Below are positions 7,200-14,443 of a DNA stretch of 64,000 bases, in pieces. The DNA is from Algisphaera sp039180025 (GTDB lineage Bacteria > Planctomycetota > Phycisphaerae > Phycisphaerales > Phycisphaeraceae): NCBI GenBank assembly GCA_039180025.1, contig JBCDDZ010000005.1, forward strand, positions 1 to 64,000, given 5' to 3'. The position numbers and the translations under genes are program-made. Each line of letters starts with the position of its first letter. Within the stretch, counting starts at the first letter, position 1. The notes below the pieces were generated by a model that made no database searches, was not told the origin of the DNA, and was given only the letters and a program-made list of their open reading frames with translations.

Positions 7200-8329
7200 G
7201 CCGCCACCTCCGCCCCGTTGACCGTGACGGAGAAGATGCGCTTGAATCCCTGCGGCGTCTGGCCGTTAGTCGTGGGCTGGTCGTAGTAGCAGATCGCCGT
7301 GTATTGGCACTTGAACGGCGTCTCGCAACTGTTCATGTTGCGGACCCACAGGTCGTTCTCGTCCATATAGACGATGGTCTGATACGCCTTCCAGAGCGTG
7401 ACCTGATAGTCGCGCAGCTGACCCGCGGTGCGGGCGATCTCCCGGCGGGCAAAATACTTCCGGGGGTCGGCACAGATGGCTTCGAGCAGGCGTGCCCCGT
7501 ACATGGTGGGCGTCTCTTTGATGGCCTCGCCCCCCTTGCCCGCCTTGACCTCGTAGGCGTAGCCGTCGATCGTTCCGGCCTCGGGGTCGAGGTCGCACAC
7601 CCGGCCGCAGTATTCGCCGGACCCCCGGAACCTTTTGGTTTCCGCCTGGGTGAGGTATTTGGGGCGGATCGTCGGCTTCCGCATCACGTCGTAGACCACG
7701 GTGTCGATGAGCGGATCGCTCGGGCGGATGCCGTAGGGCAGGAGCAAGCCCTGCCGCTGCATCTGCTGGGCGGAGACGAGGTAGGTGCTGATCTGCTGGT
7801 CCCACTTGAGCCGCTTCCAGTAGTCGGCGGCGGGGTCGATGTCGCGGCTGGTGGTCTTGTATTCCCGCACCGCGACCCGGCCGTCGGCCAAGCGGACGAG
7901 GTTGTCGATCACCCCGTTGCGGACATCGCCGTTCATCACGGGCTGGCCGGTCGCGGGGTCGTGCAGCGGCAACTCATACGGAAGCTCGGCCGCGATGTGC
8001 TCAATCTGGTCGTCGTCGCGGTAGTGCCAGTCGTAGGCCACCGCCGCGACCGCCAGCGACTCGCGTTCGACGGCCCACGCCTCGGGGCTGATGTGGTTCG
8101 GCACCACGCCGTAGCGCTCGTCGAGGTAGGCCATCGCGGCGTCGAGCCGGTCGTGTTGGTCGTCGGCGTCGGAGATGGCTTCCCGGATGCCGTGCCACGA
8201 CGAACCCACGCGGAGGACGGCGGCGTCTTCGGCCGGGCGGATACCCTCGACATACGCGAGGCGGTACCGCTCGGGGCATTCGAGGAAAGCGGTCAACGCG
8301 GACGTTGAGAGCTTACGGACACGTTTCAT
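7196..8329 (-). CDS. Cas4/RecB-like PD-(D/E)XK exonuclease with iron-sulfur cysteines
   Basis: A 377-residue nuclease of the PDDEXK_1 / Cas4-AddB type. The N-terminus has LSTSALTAFLECPERY (first cluster cysteine) and RVGSSWHGIREA. The catalytic core is NGVIDNLVRL...VAVREYKTT, the D-x(n)-ExK motif. QISTYLVSAQQM follows as the QxxxY motif, and C-terminal CETPFKCQYTAIC provides the remaining three cysteines of a 4Fe-4S cluster. Such enzymes resect DNA ends. With the Sak4-like ATPase it would process ends for annealing. There is no CRISPR array in the window, so Cas adaptation is not implied. Confidence 0.8.
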   Translation of the reverse strand: MKRVRKLSTSALTAFLECPERYRLAYVEGIRPAEDAAVLRVGSSWHGIREAISDADDQHDRLDAAMAYLDERYGVVPNHISPEAWAVERESLAVAAVAYDWHYRDDDQIEHIAAELPYELPLHDPATGQPVMNGDVRNGVIDNLVRLADGRVAVREYKTTSRDIDPAADYWKRLKWDQQISTYLVSAQQMQRQGLLLPYGIRPSDPLIDTVVYDVMRKPTIRPKYLTQAETKRFRGSGEYCGRVCDLDPEAGTIDGYAYEVKAGKGGEAIKETPTMYGARLLEAICADPRKYFARREIARTAGQLRDYQVTLWKAYQTIVYMDENDLWVRNMNSCETPFKCQYTAICYYDQPTTNGQTPQGFKRIFSVTVNGAEVAA

Positions 8330-8383
8330 GTGGACGGACTCCAGCTAAGAGAACCTTGGCTGGCACCTCAAGGGTGCCACGGC

Positions 8384-8824
8384 TTACTTGGATTGCAAAT
8401 GCTTTTCGAGAAAATCCCGGAGTTCGGCCCCGTTCTTCACCACGACATACGGGATGTAGTGTTCGCGGCAGAACTCACGAAACGACACCTGATGAGGGGA
8501 GAGCCGACCTCGACCGTCTCGGCGTTTGGCTTCGATCTCGACGTGGCGGCCGTTGCTTAGCACCGCCCAATAGTCGGCCCTCCCCTTGACGCCTACGGCG
8601 ACGTTCCGACCGCCCCGGTCGAACACCCCAACCGTGCGTCGCTCGAACATGCGGATACCGGGATGACGGGCGAGGACGCCGTGCAACTCGGCCATGACCG
8701 ACGCCTCGGAGTCGCCGCTGGGCTTGGCCTTCGGCTTCGGCGAGCCGGTGGACTTGCGGTGTTTCCTGGTCGGCTTCGCGCCGAACAAGCGTTCAATTTC
8801 TGCATTGCGTTCGTCCTCGGTCAA
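8384..8824 (-). CDS. VRR-NUC domain nuclease
   Basis: A 146-residue protein with a basic, disordered N-terminus (to about residue 40) and a VRR-NUC nuclease domain: MAELHGVLARHPG, GVKGRADYWAVLSNGRHVEIEAKRRDG (catalytic D...ExK) and LSPHQVSFREFCREHYIPYVVV. The stand-alone VRR-NUC family is widespread in phages and cuts branched or flap DNA. It lies between the polymerase and the Cas4-like nuclease, consistent with replication or recombination-intermediate resolution. A Lys-Arg pair follows the catalytic Lys, as usual in this family. Confidence 0.8.
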   Translation of the reverse strand: MTEDERNAEIERLFGAKPTRKHRKSTGSPKPKAKPSGDSEASVMAELHGVLARHPGIRMFERRTVGVFDRGGRNVAVGVKGRADYWAVLSNGRHVEIEAKRRDGRGRLSPHQVSFREFCREHYIPYVVVKNGAELRDFLEKHLQSK

Positions 8825-8848
8825 GATGTCTCCCCGGAAAGTAAGCGC

Positions 8849-10105
8849 TTACTTGCAGTAGCGATCTGTGATCTGTGCTTCGGCGGCGAGTGGAAGACCC
8901 TTCGCCCAAGCCGGTGTCACCGACATCATTTGCTCGATCTCGATCTTCGCTTTGTCTGCGTCGCCCTCGGGTACGACCGCCACGATCTCGTCGTGACAGT
9001 GGAGCGGCACGCGATAACCCATCGCCTCGGCTTCGAGAATGACGGGAGCGAGCAGGTCGCGGCAAAACGCCTGCACGATGTTCTCGGTCAAGAAACCGCC
9101 CCACATATCGATGCGGTGGTTGCGTGGCGGCGGATGCCTGCACCAGAACCGCGGGTAGTAGTCGGTCTCATCGACACGCGGATGGTGGTAGCGCAGGCGT
9201 CGGCCCGAGTGAAAACGGATATAGAGAACGTCCTTGGCCGGGTCCATCGTGATCTCTAAACCGCGGAGGTCGGACGGGTACGTGTACCGAGCGGTGTAGA
9301 TCACCTTTTCTTCGATGTCCTTCCAGAACTGCGGGATGGCGGGGACCGCGTTGCGGTAGCTGTCCACAAGGTCAGCCGCTTCGGTATAGCTGAGGACCAG
9401 CCCCATGCCTTCCGCGTAATCCTTCATGCGGTTGCCGCCCATGCCGTAACCGCAGCCGAGGACGGTGACCTTGCCCATCTGCCGAAGCCGTTTCATGCGG
9501 GCAAAGACCGGAGGCGGGTCCGTGTCGCGGGGTTTCCAAGTGGGTTTGCCCGACAGCTTGCCCGCCATCTCGACGTAGATGTCGCCGTTGCGTCGGAACA
9601 CGTCGAGCGTGTCTTCCTCACCGGCGAGCCACGCCAAGCCGCGAGCTTCGATGGCCGAGAAGTCCGACACGATAAGGACGTGCCCCTCGGGCGGCAGGAT
9701 CAAGCCGCGGATTTCGGAGATCAGCGGGTGGGCGCGTGCCCCGAAGTTCTGGGCGTTCCACCCGCCGTCGCCGGACCAGCGGCCGGTGTGAGCGCCGCAG
9801 TATTTGAGTTGCACGGGCAGCTGGCCGCCGCAGGCGTCGGCCTGGGCGGTCATGGTGTCGAGCCGCTTCACGTGCGTCGGCCACGACTTGATCCCGATCC
9901 GCGCTTCCATGAGGTCGCGGACGCGGGGGTTGGGGTGTTTGAGCAGGCGTTCACGCCCCTCGTCGTCCGCGGCGATGGCGAGGATCGGGCCGCGCTTGCC
10001 GTGTTTCATAGGCGGCTTCTCGTCCCCGAGTTCGTGACGCAGGATCGCCTCGAACGACAGGTTGCCGCTAACCAGGGTCCGGGTTGTCGGTGGGGCTTTA
10101 GCCAT
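8849..10105 (-). CDS. Family A DNA polymerase, polymerase half (split gene)
   Basis: A 418-residue protein carrying only thumb remnants, palm and fingers of a PolI-type polymerase. Motif A is VSDFSAIEARG (Asp148). Motif B is RQMGKVTVLGCGYG (Arg208, Lys212, Leu216, Tyr220, matching E. coli 754, 758, 762, 766). Motif C is HCHDE (Asp372, Glu373). The 3'-5' exonuclease is encoded separately at 10,454-11,170, with a coiled-coil gene between. Leu at the 762 position replaces the usual Phe/Tyr; in viral PolA surveys this residue has been linked to temperate or slow replication. The gene starts 8 bases inside the coiled-coil gene. Confidence 0.9.
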   Translation of the reverse strand: MAKAPPTTRTLVSGNLSFEAILRHELGDEKPPMKHGKRGPILAIAADDEGRERLLKHPNPRVRDLMEARIGIKSWPTHVKRLDTMTAQADACGGQLPVQLKYCGAHTGRWSGDGGWNAQNFGARAHPLISEIRGLILPPEGHVLIVSDFSAIEARGLAWLAGEEDTLDVFRRNGDIYVEMAGKLSGKPTWKPRDTDPPPVFARMKRLRQMGKVTVLGCGYGMGGNRMKDYAEGMGLVLSYTEAADLVDSYRNAVPAIPQFWKDIEEKVIYTARYTYPSDLRGLEITMDPAKDVLYIRFHSGRRLRYHHPRVDETDYYPRFWCRHPPPRNHRIDMWGGFLTENIVQAFCRDLLAPVILEAEAMGYRVPLHCHDEIVAVVPEGDADKAKIEIEQMMSVTPAWAKGLPLAAEAQITDRYCK

Positions 10106-10439
10106 GAGCGACGACGGGGCTGTTCAGCACGATGTCGATGGATTCGAGCTTGAGTTGCAGCCGCACGTTCTCGGCGTGCAGCTGCTTGTTGCCCTCGGCG
10201 GCGCACGCGAGGTCTGCCGTAAGCCCGGCGATGCGTTCACCCTGCACGCGGATGGTCTCGTCGCGCACGTCGGCCGCGGCCTTCTTCTCGTCGATGCAGG
10301 CCCGCAGGCCGCGGCGGACGGTGTGGAGGTCCACGATGTTGCGTTGGAGGTCTTCGTAGGTCAGCCCGGCGGTGAAGGCGTACCGCACGACAGACCACAA
10401 GGCGTTAAGGATGCGGGGGAGCTTTGAGAAACGGGGCAT
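10098..10439 (-). CDS. Coiled-coil protein between the two halves of the polymerase
   Basis: A 113-residue protein starting at ATG 10,439 (GGAGAACC site upstream). The N-terminus MPRFSKLPRILNALWSVVRY is basic and amphipathic. The rest is a strong heptad-type helix (RRGLRACIDEKKAAADVRDETIRVQGERIAGL, AENVRLQLKLE). No nuclease, intein or homing motif is visible. It sits exactly where the exonuclease and polymerase domains of family A enzymes join, and overlaps the polymerase start by 8 bases. It could hold the two subunits together, or be an insertion that split the gene. Confidence 0.65.
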   Translation of the reverse strand: MPRFSKLPRILNALWSVVRYAFTAGLTYEDLQRNIVDLHTVRRGLRACIDEKKAAADVRDETIRVQGERIAGLTADLACAAEGNKQLHAENVRLQLKLESIDIVLNSPVVAHG

Positions 10440-10453
10440 GATGGTTCTCCGGG

Positions 10454-11170
10454 TTAAGCGGGCTGGCTGTGTTGAACGGCGGCGTGGGTCTCGTGGACCC
10501 ACGACACCTGGTCGAGTACCGCGTCCTGTTCGGCGAGCATCCGCCCGCGGAGGTCCGCCGCCCCGCCCCGGTCCCAGCGGAGGACCGGGGTGGTGGCGAG
10601 CGTCGTGGTGTGGTGGATCAGGCGCAACTCGATGGCCGGGTTGTCGATCTCGGGCAACAGCAAGTGGAAGACTTGGTGGGTGAGGTCGGCGTCACCGCAG
10701 GCGTACCCCCGCATGGCGGCGAGCTTGTCGGGGTCGGCCCACAACTCGTCGAAGCGGAGGCCCTTGAACTGCTTCGTGTCGCCCTTGGCTGGTAGCCCCA
10801 GCTTCTTCGCCACGTCCGCCAGCCCCACCTTGTGCTTGGGCAAGACGTAGCGGGCGAGACTCAGGGTGTCGATCATATAATTCGGACGCACGCCGTAACG
10901 CATGGCCATGAGCATGGCGTCGAAGCCGAGGTTGTGGCCGACGAGCGTGACGTTGCCGGGCACCATCGGGCCGGTGGGCGTGAACGTGGTGGGCGCGTCG
11001 CCGAGTTTCCACGCGGTCCCCAACAACTCGAATCTTTCGTCCGCGATGTACTGCGGGGCCGTCATCTTCTTGAGGCTGTAGTCCGCATCGAAGAACGTCT
11101 CGTAGTCGAGGACCATGACCTTCGGCGGGAAGCCTGCGGCAATCAGAATGCGGGCGATGTGGGGGTCCAT
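10454..11170 (-). CDS. 3'-5' exonuclease (DEDDy), proofreading half of split PolA
   Basis: A 238-residue DnaQ-like exonuclease: Exo I VLDYET (Asp22, Glu24), Exo II VGHNLGFD (Asp84), Exo III YACGD (Tyr156, Asp160), so the DEDDy type as in PolI. The C-terminal 50 residues (IHHTTTLATTPVLRWDRGGAADLRGRMLAEQ) resemble the segment that leads into the thumb of intact PolI enzymes, so the break lies at the exonuclease-thumb boundary. It would supply proofreading to the separate polymerase subunit encoded downstream. Confidence 0.85.
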   Translation of the reverse strand: MDPHIARILIAAGFPPKVMVLDYETFFDADYSLKKMTAPQYIADERFELLGTAWKLGDAPTTFTPTGPMVPGNVTLVGHNLGFDAMLMAMRYGVRPNYMIDTLSLARYVLPKHKVGLADVAKKLGLPAKGDTKQFKGLRFDELWADPDKLAAMRGYACGDADLTHQVFHLLLPEIDNPAIELRLIHHTTTLATTPVLRWDRGGAADLRGRMLAEQDAVLDQVSWVHETHAAVQHSQPA

Positions 11171-11198
11171 GCGGTTCAGGCCTTCCGGGGGCCGGGGG

Positions 11199-11468
11199 TT
11201 AGGCGGCGACGGCTTCGGTGGCGAGCTTGGCGTCGAAGCGACGGACGCGGGAGTAGATGCTGTAGAAGGTGGATGCGCCCTTGGCCTGATCGACGAGCCG
11301 ATCGGTCTGCTGCTTCGATTGCTCGTTCATGTCGGGGGGGTGGAAGCGGCGGTACTGCCGCAGCAGGATCGCGCGGGCGAAGGCCGTCTGGCCGAGGGCC
11401 GGAAATTTGCGGCGGAGGGCGTGGGTGGCGTCGAGTTCACGGGTAATGGCGTTGGCGGGGTGAGACAT
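11199..11468 (-). CDS. Small basic phage early protein
   Basis: An 89-residue protein beginning MSHPANAITRELDATHALRRKFPALG after a CCGGAG ribosome site. It is largely helical and basic (RQYRRFHPPDMNEQSKQQTDRLVDQ). No recognised domain. Second gene of the leftward operon, so expressed very early; roles such as host takeover or replication accessory are possible but not supported by motifs. Confidence 0.55.
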   Translation of the reverse strand: MSHPANAITRELDATHALRRKFPALGQTAFARAILLRQYRRFHPPDMNEQSKQQTDRLVDQAKGASTFYSIYSRVRRFDAKLATEAVAA

Positions 11469-11595
11469 GACAGACTCCGGGGGGACGGGCGCAGGGATTG
11501 CGCTAGAGGAAATGAAAAAGCCGACCGGTCGGTGGGTGGTGCAGGCCCGCAGGACATCGCACGCTTGAACACGACCGACCGGATCGGCCGGAGGT

Positions 11596-11886
11596 TCAGG
11601 CGGGGTGGGCGTGGGCTTCGTGAGAAATGCGGTGGTCTTCGAGGATGAGACCTTCGAGCCGTTCGAGTTCGGCGTCTTCGATCGTGCCGAGGATCGTGTC
11701 GTCGGTGGCCGCGTCCACCACGTCGAGCACGACGGGGCTGTCGTGGCCGCCGGGGATCGGCTCGCCGCTGGTGTCCACGTCGCCGGGGGCGATCTGCGGG
11801 CTGCCTTTTACGACGGTGTACAGGACGAGGGCGTCGCGGTGGATGTCGCCGCGGCGGTCCAAGACATCGGCATGTAGTTGGGACAT
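11596..11886 (-). CDS. Small acidic phage protein, first gene of replication operon
   Basis: A 96-residue acidic protein (MSQLHADVLDRRGDIHRDALVL...GTIEDAELERLEGLILEDHR). No known domain. Its leader carries the conserved 12-base motif at 11,916-11,927, and an AGAGGA ribosome site precedes the ATG, so this is probably the start of the long leftward transcript. A 127-base gap separates it from the next gene. Confidence 0.55.
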   Translation of the reverse strand: MSQLHADVLDRRGDIHRDALVLYTVVKGSPQIAPGDVDTSGEPIPGGHDSPVVLDVVDAATDDTILGTIEDAELERLEGLILEDHRISHEAHAHPA

Positions 11887-11915
11887 GACGGGTGATCCTC
11901 TGTGCTATAGAGAAA

Positions 11916-11927
11916 TGAATGTGTGAC
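11916..11927 (-). promoter_or_regulatory. 12-base leader motif, copy 1
   Basis: GTCACACATTCA on the minus strand, 30 bases ahead of the ATG at 11,886. It is followed by CTATAGCACAGAGGA, the last part being the ribosome site. ACTTGC occurs exactly 30 bases upstream of the motif, as also at copy 3 (17,209-17,220). Probably a phage promoter element or regulator site. Confidence 0.45.
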
Positions 11928-12031
11928 GGGAGAAGTAAACCACAAAAACAGCGAAAAGCAAGTTTTTCTGGACTTGAACCTTAGAGCGTGTACTTTTTGT
12001 AAGGGCGTTGATTTACACCGCCGCCCGCACG

Positions 12032-12046
12032 CGCTTGAGTCAAGCG
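12032..12046. promoter_or_regulatory. Palindromic operator-like site
   Basis: A perfect dyad CGCTTGA-G-TCAAGCG in the control region upstream of the replication operon. Size and symmetry fit a dimeric repressor site. No repressor gene is present in the window, so the binding partner is unknown. Confidence 0.3.
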
Positions 12047-12172
12047 GCGAACGCGCCGATAGAACAGGGTTGTAAGTATTTTCCCCGCCTGCCCCCGTTC
12101 ACGACCCCGCCCACGCTGCCTAGGCTCTTTCAGAAACAGGCACCCGTCAGCAGATTATCGATGCATCCCCGA

Positions 12173-12263
12173 CCCGCTAAGCCCCACCTCAGTCACGGGC
12201 GTCCTCTGTGTTAGAGGCTGAATGTGTGACAACATCTCTCTGGCTGAGGTGGGACTTAGCGGG
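12173..12263. repeat. 20-base inverted repeat flanking leader motif copy 2
   Basis: The left arm (12,173-12,192, starting CCCGCTAAG) and the right arm (12,244-12,263, ending CTTAGCGGG) are inverted copies with one mismatch in 20. The 51-base loop holds GTCACACATTCA (12,219-12,230, minus) and an AGAGGA-GTG start that would read only 13 codons. The structure could be a cruciform, an origin feature, or a boundary of a duplicated leader. Confidence 0.55.
12219..12230 (-). promoter_or_regulatory. 12-base leader motif, copy 2
   Basis: Exact copy of GTCACACATTCA followed by CTAACACAGAGGA, very like copies 1 and 3, but no long gene follows before copy 1. It lies inside the inverted-repeat loop, so it may be a decayed duplicate or a promoter for a short leader RNA. 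Confidence 0.4.
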
Positions 12264-12385
12264 CCGGATTGGGCCGGAACAGAGACAAGACAGGACACCG
12301 AGACGGAACCGAAAACGGAAGTGTTATCGGCACTTTCTTAGTGCGGGTGTGGGGAATTTACCCACCCCCGAAAAATTCAGTGGAA

Positions 12386-13519
12386 TTACCGAGGGTGACG
12401 CAATCCAGACAGACCTTGCTCGCGTTTCCCCCCGCTGCCCCGGCGTTGCCGCACCGCCAGCTTCGGTTCGTTGATCGCTCGCAGCAGCTTGGCCAGCCGC
12501 GCCGGGCCGGTCTCGGGGTCGCGGTAGTCGAGCAGCGGGTCGATGCCGCGCTGGCTGAACCACCGCCCCGAGGCGTCGGGGTCGTTGGCCCAGGACATGA
12601 GGCTCGCGTAGAGGTCCGGGTAAGGCGACCAGTGTTCCGACCTGCCGGTTATTCGGTAGCCGCTCTGCACGAACCAGTCGTTGACGATCTCCGCGTCACG
12701 TTTGACCGACCGACTCACACGCCACCTTCCGGGGGCGGCGGGTCCGCCAAAATCCGATTTTTCATTGATTTTCTTGGATATTTTCGGTTTCGGCGCATCG
12801 AAGATGATCGTCCCGTCGCTGATCCCGTGAGCCCGAAGCCCGAGGTAGCCCCGAACCCGTTGGCCGCGGTACGGGCCGCTCGCCAGCCGGTGACGGGCGG
12901 GTCGTGGGGGTTCGAGGCCCGCGGCTCGCCAGTTCATGGGGTGCGTGAGCGCCGCGTTGAGCAGCCATTCAAAGTCGCGGGGTTCGAGGCTCGCCGAGGC
13001 GTCGGCGTCCAGCAGCTGGCTCATGGTCCGGGGGTGGCCGTGCCGGTTGCGGGTGCCGGGGATCGGGATGCGGCACCACCACTCCCAATGCTCGAAAAGC
13101 GCAAGCGTGGGCGTGAAAGTTAGCGCCTGCCGGGGGTCGCCTGCGGGCAGCACTTCGAGGCCGACGCCCCAATGGACCCACGGCCCGAGCATGAACCCGG
13201 ACGCGGGGCTGTAGCCGCCGAGGTCGGTCGCCGCCCGAGGGGACGCCGGTCGGTCGATGCCGTCGGGCGTCGGGCAGAGGACGGTCGGGTCCGGGGCCGA
13301 GGGGCCGCACAACGGGTTGAGCGCGTACGAAGGCCACGGGGTCGCCGGGTCGTCGGCGGTGAACGCGGCGAGGGCCGAGGCGTCGCCGTCGGCCACCAGT
13401 TCGAGGTAGTGCCGGAAGCGTCGCTGGCCCGAGGGCGTGGCCGGGTTGAGACGATCGAGGATGGATGGGTAGAGCGATTCCGGGGGAGGGGATACTTCCG
13501 GGGTCGGGGGTGGGGGCAT
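12386..13519 (-). CDS. Unrecognised 377-residue phage protein beside iteron-like DNA
   Basis: Starts MPPPPTPEVSPPPESLYPSIL after a CGGAGAC ribosome site. It has a Pro-rich N-terminus, a long middle rich in Trp and Pro (LGPWVHWGVGLEVLP, FEHWEWWCRIPIPGTRNRHG), a helical segment (LEPRDFEWLLNAALTHPMNW), and a basic C-terminal region (VSRSVKRDAEIVNDWFVQSGYR; VRQRRGSGGKREQG) that could bind DNA. No known domain is recognised. Because it lies just downstream of the repeat-rich gap 13,520-14,009, an origin-binding role is an attractive but unproven idea. Confidence 0.6.
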   Translation of the reverse strand: MPPPPTPEVSPPPESLYPSILDRLNPATPSGQRRFRHYLELVADGDASALAAFTADDPATPWPSYALNPLCGPSAPDPTVLCPTPDGIDRPASPRAATDLGGYSPASGFMLGPWVHWGVGLEVLPAGDPRQALTFTPTLALFEHWEWWCRIPIPGTRNRHGHPRTMSQLLDADASASLEPRDFEWLLNAALTHPMNWRAAGLEPPRPARHRLASGPYRGQRVRGYLGLRAHGISDGTIIFDAPKPKISKKINEKSDFGGPAAPGRWRVSRSVKRDAEIVNDWFVQSGYRITGRSEHWSPYPDLYASLMSWANDPDASGRWFSQRGIDPLLDYRDPETGPARLAKLLRAINEPKLAVRQRRGSGGKREQGLSGLRHPR

Positions 13520-14009
13520 GGAATGTCTCCGTGAAGGTTCCCCAGGACGGGGCGAGAGAGGACTGCGTTCTGTACACGGGCCGCTATCGAACGGGCCAGG
13601 ATGAAGCGGGCCGGGTACAGATCACTGACATAGTTTGTGGAGATTCTTGCTAAGTTGTTTTGGGGGCGGGCAATAGGCTGTTTCGCCTTGTCTTGATTAT
13701 GTTTTTGGCCCGCTATGTGTTTTTGTTTGAGTAGGAAGAAGTAAAAAGAAAGTAGAACGTAGGTATGTAGGGCAACGGATACGACAACATGAGTACATAG
13801 TCAAGAAAAACTATGCGGGCCAGGACATTGCGGGCCAGCCGCATTTGGCTGACACTCATCCAGGCAAAGTCGTTCCCGGCATAGGCTTGTGAATCCGCCA
13901 TAATCCGACTTTCCGGGGGATGTACATTTCGTAGATAGCGGGCCAGGACATTCGGCAGACGGCCGAAAACCCGACACCAACCGTCAGGCCGGTGCCGGGC
14001 AACGGGAGG
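13520..14009. other. Repeat-containing, AT-richer intergenic region (origin candidate)
   Basis: 490 bases with no convincing gene. The edges carry GCGGGCC-type repeats (entered separately). The core at about 13,640-13,815 is clearly AT-richer than its surroundings. Repeats flanking an AT-rich core are the layout of an iteron origin. A 62-codon reading frame (13,713-13,901, minus) is present but runs through the repeats and has odd composition, so I do not call it. Confidence 0.4.
13576..13952. repeat. Iteron-like GCGGGCC(AGGA) repeats
   Basis: Copies visible on the plus strand: three near 13,576-13,616 (ACGGGCCGCTAT, ACGGGCCAGGAT, GCGGGCCGGG); one inverted near 13,708 (GGCCCGCTAT); two overlapping at about 13,815-13,837 (GCGGGCCAGGACATTGCGGG); one at 13,938-13,952 (GCGGGCCAGGACATT). 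The longest shared word is GCGGGCCAGGACATT, present twice. They flank an AT-richer core. Confidence 0.5.
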
Positions 14010-14261
14010 TCAGCGTAGGGTGTAGGCTTCGGCGGTCTCGCGGTCGCCGTCGCGGAGGGCTTCGAGGACCGGGATGATCCAGCTATCGACGTAGAGCGCC
14101 ACGGCCTCGCCGATGATGTCGGAATCGTTGGGCATGTAACGTCGACGCTGGTTGAGTTCGGCCAACTGTTCGGCGGTGAAGCCCACGGAGGACTTCTCGA
14201 ACTTCGCCCGGTCGATGAGGTACTGGGCGGCCCGTTGCTGCCATCGGGGTACGTTGCTCAT
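14010..14261 (-). CDS. Small phage early protein
   Basis: An 83-residue helical protein (MSNVPRWQQRAAQYLIDRAKFEKSSVGFTAEQLAELNQRRRY...). Its ATG overlaps the stop of the upstream 61-residue gene. No recognised domain. Last gene of the ATGA-linked set before the repeat region. Confidence 0.5.
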   Translation of the reverse strand: MSNVPRWQQRAAQYLIDRAKFEKSSVGFTAEQLAELNQRRRYMPNDSDIIGEAVALYVDSWIIPVLEALRDGDRETAEAYTLR

Positions 14262-14443
14262 AGTTCGTTGTCCTCGATCCGGTCGATCAGGTTGCGGATG
14301 GCCGCGGCTTCACGCTTAGCCTGGGCGATGTAGTCGTCACGATTGGGGTTATCTTCCGGGGTGGCGTCGGCGTCGTCGAGCAGCATCTGCGCCGCCGTAT
14401 CCATCGCCTCGATCCAATTCCGGGGGTTGGGGTAGTCGCTCAT
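14258..14443 (-). CDS. Small acidic helical protein
   Basis: 61 residues from the ATG at 14,443, which overlaps the stop of the upstream zinc-ribbon gene (ATGA at 14,440-14,443); a 12-codon longer form would break that coupling. The sequence MSDYPNPRNWIEAMDTAAQMLLDDADATPEDNPNRDDYIAQ is acidic and helical. Function unknown. Confidence 0.5.
   Translation of the reverse strand: MSDYPNPRNWIEAMDTAAQMLLDDADATPEDNPNRDDYIAQAKREAAAIRNLIDRIEDNEL

Larger units (their letters stand above)
11887..12385 (-). promoter_or_regulatory. Early control region (no gene seen)
   Basis: A 499-base stretch with no convincing gene, lying upstream of the replication operon. It contains two copies of the leader motif GTCACACATTCA (minus strand; 11,916-11,927 and 12,219-12,230), a perfect 7-1-7 palindrome CGCTTGA-G-TCAAGCG (12,032-12,046), a 20-base inverted repeat around the second motif copy (12,173-12,263), and an AT-richer patch at 11,935-12,000. 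These are the expected ingredients of a phage early promoter-operator region, but no standard -35/-10 pair is obvious. Confidence 0.5.

Noticed and set aside
7196..8329. Cas4-like nuclease as part of a CRISPR system
   Set aside because: No repeat-spacer array and no other cas gene are present; it sits in a phage recombination operon.
1459..10105. 2-aminoadenine (Z) genome biosynthesis, suggested by the DUF5664 enzyme plus a family A polymerase
   Set aside because: No PurZ-type adenylosuccinate synthetase or HD-type DatZ is seen in the window; DUF5664 alone is not evidence.
11896..11912. CTCTATAG in leader copy 1 resembles the end of a T7-type promoter
   Set aside because: Copies 2 and 3 of the leader lack it, and no single-subunit RNA polymerase gene is present in the window.
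11950..11995. GGTTCAAGTCCA on the minus strand, like a tRNA T-loop, upstream of the replication operon
   Set aside because: The flanking bases do not form a T-stem and no acceptor or anticodon arm can be built around it.
11968..12385. A repressor or cro-like gene in the early control region
   Set aside because: No frame longer than a few dozen codons with a helix-turn-helix on either strand; the regulator must be elsewhere.
13713..13901. 62-codon minus-strand reading frame ending in a hydrophobic segment
   Set aside because: It runs through the iteron-like repeats and the AT-rich core, and its composition is unlike the neighbouring genes; kept only as a remark.
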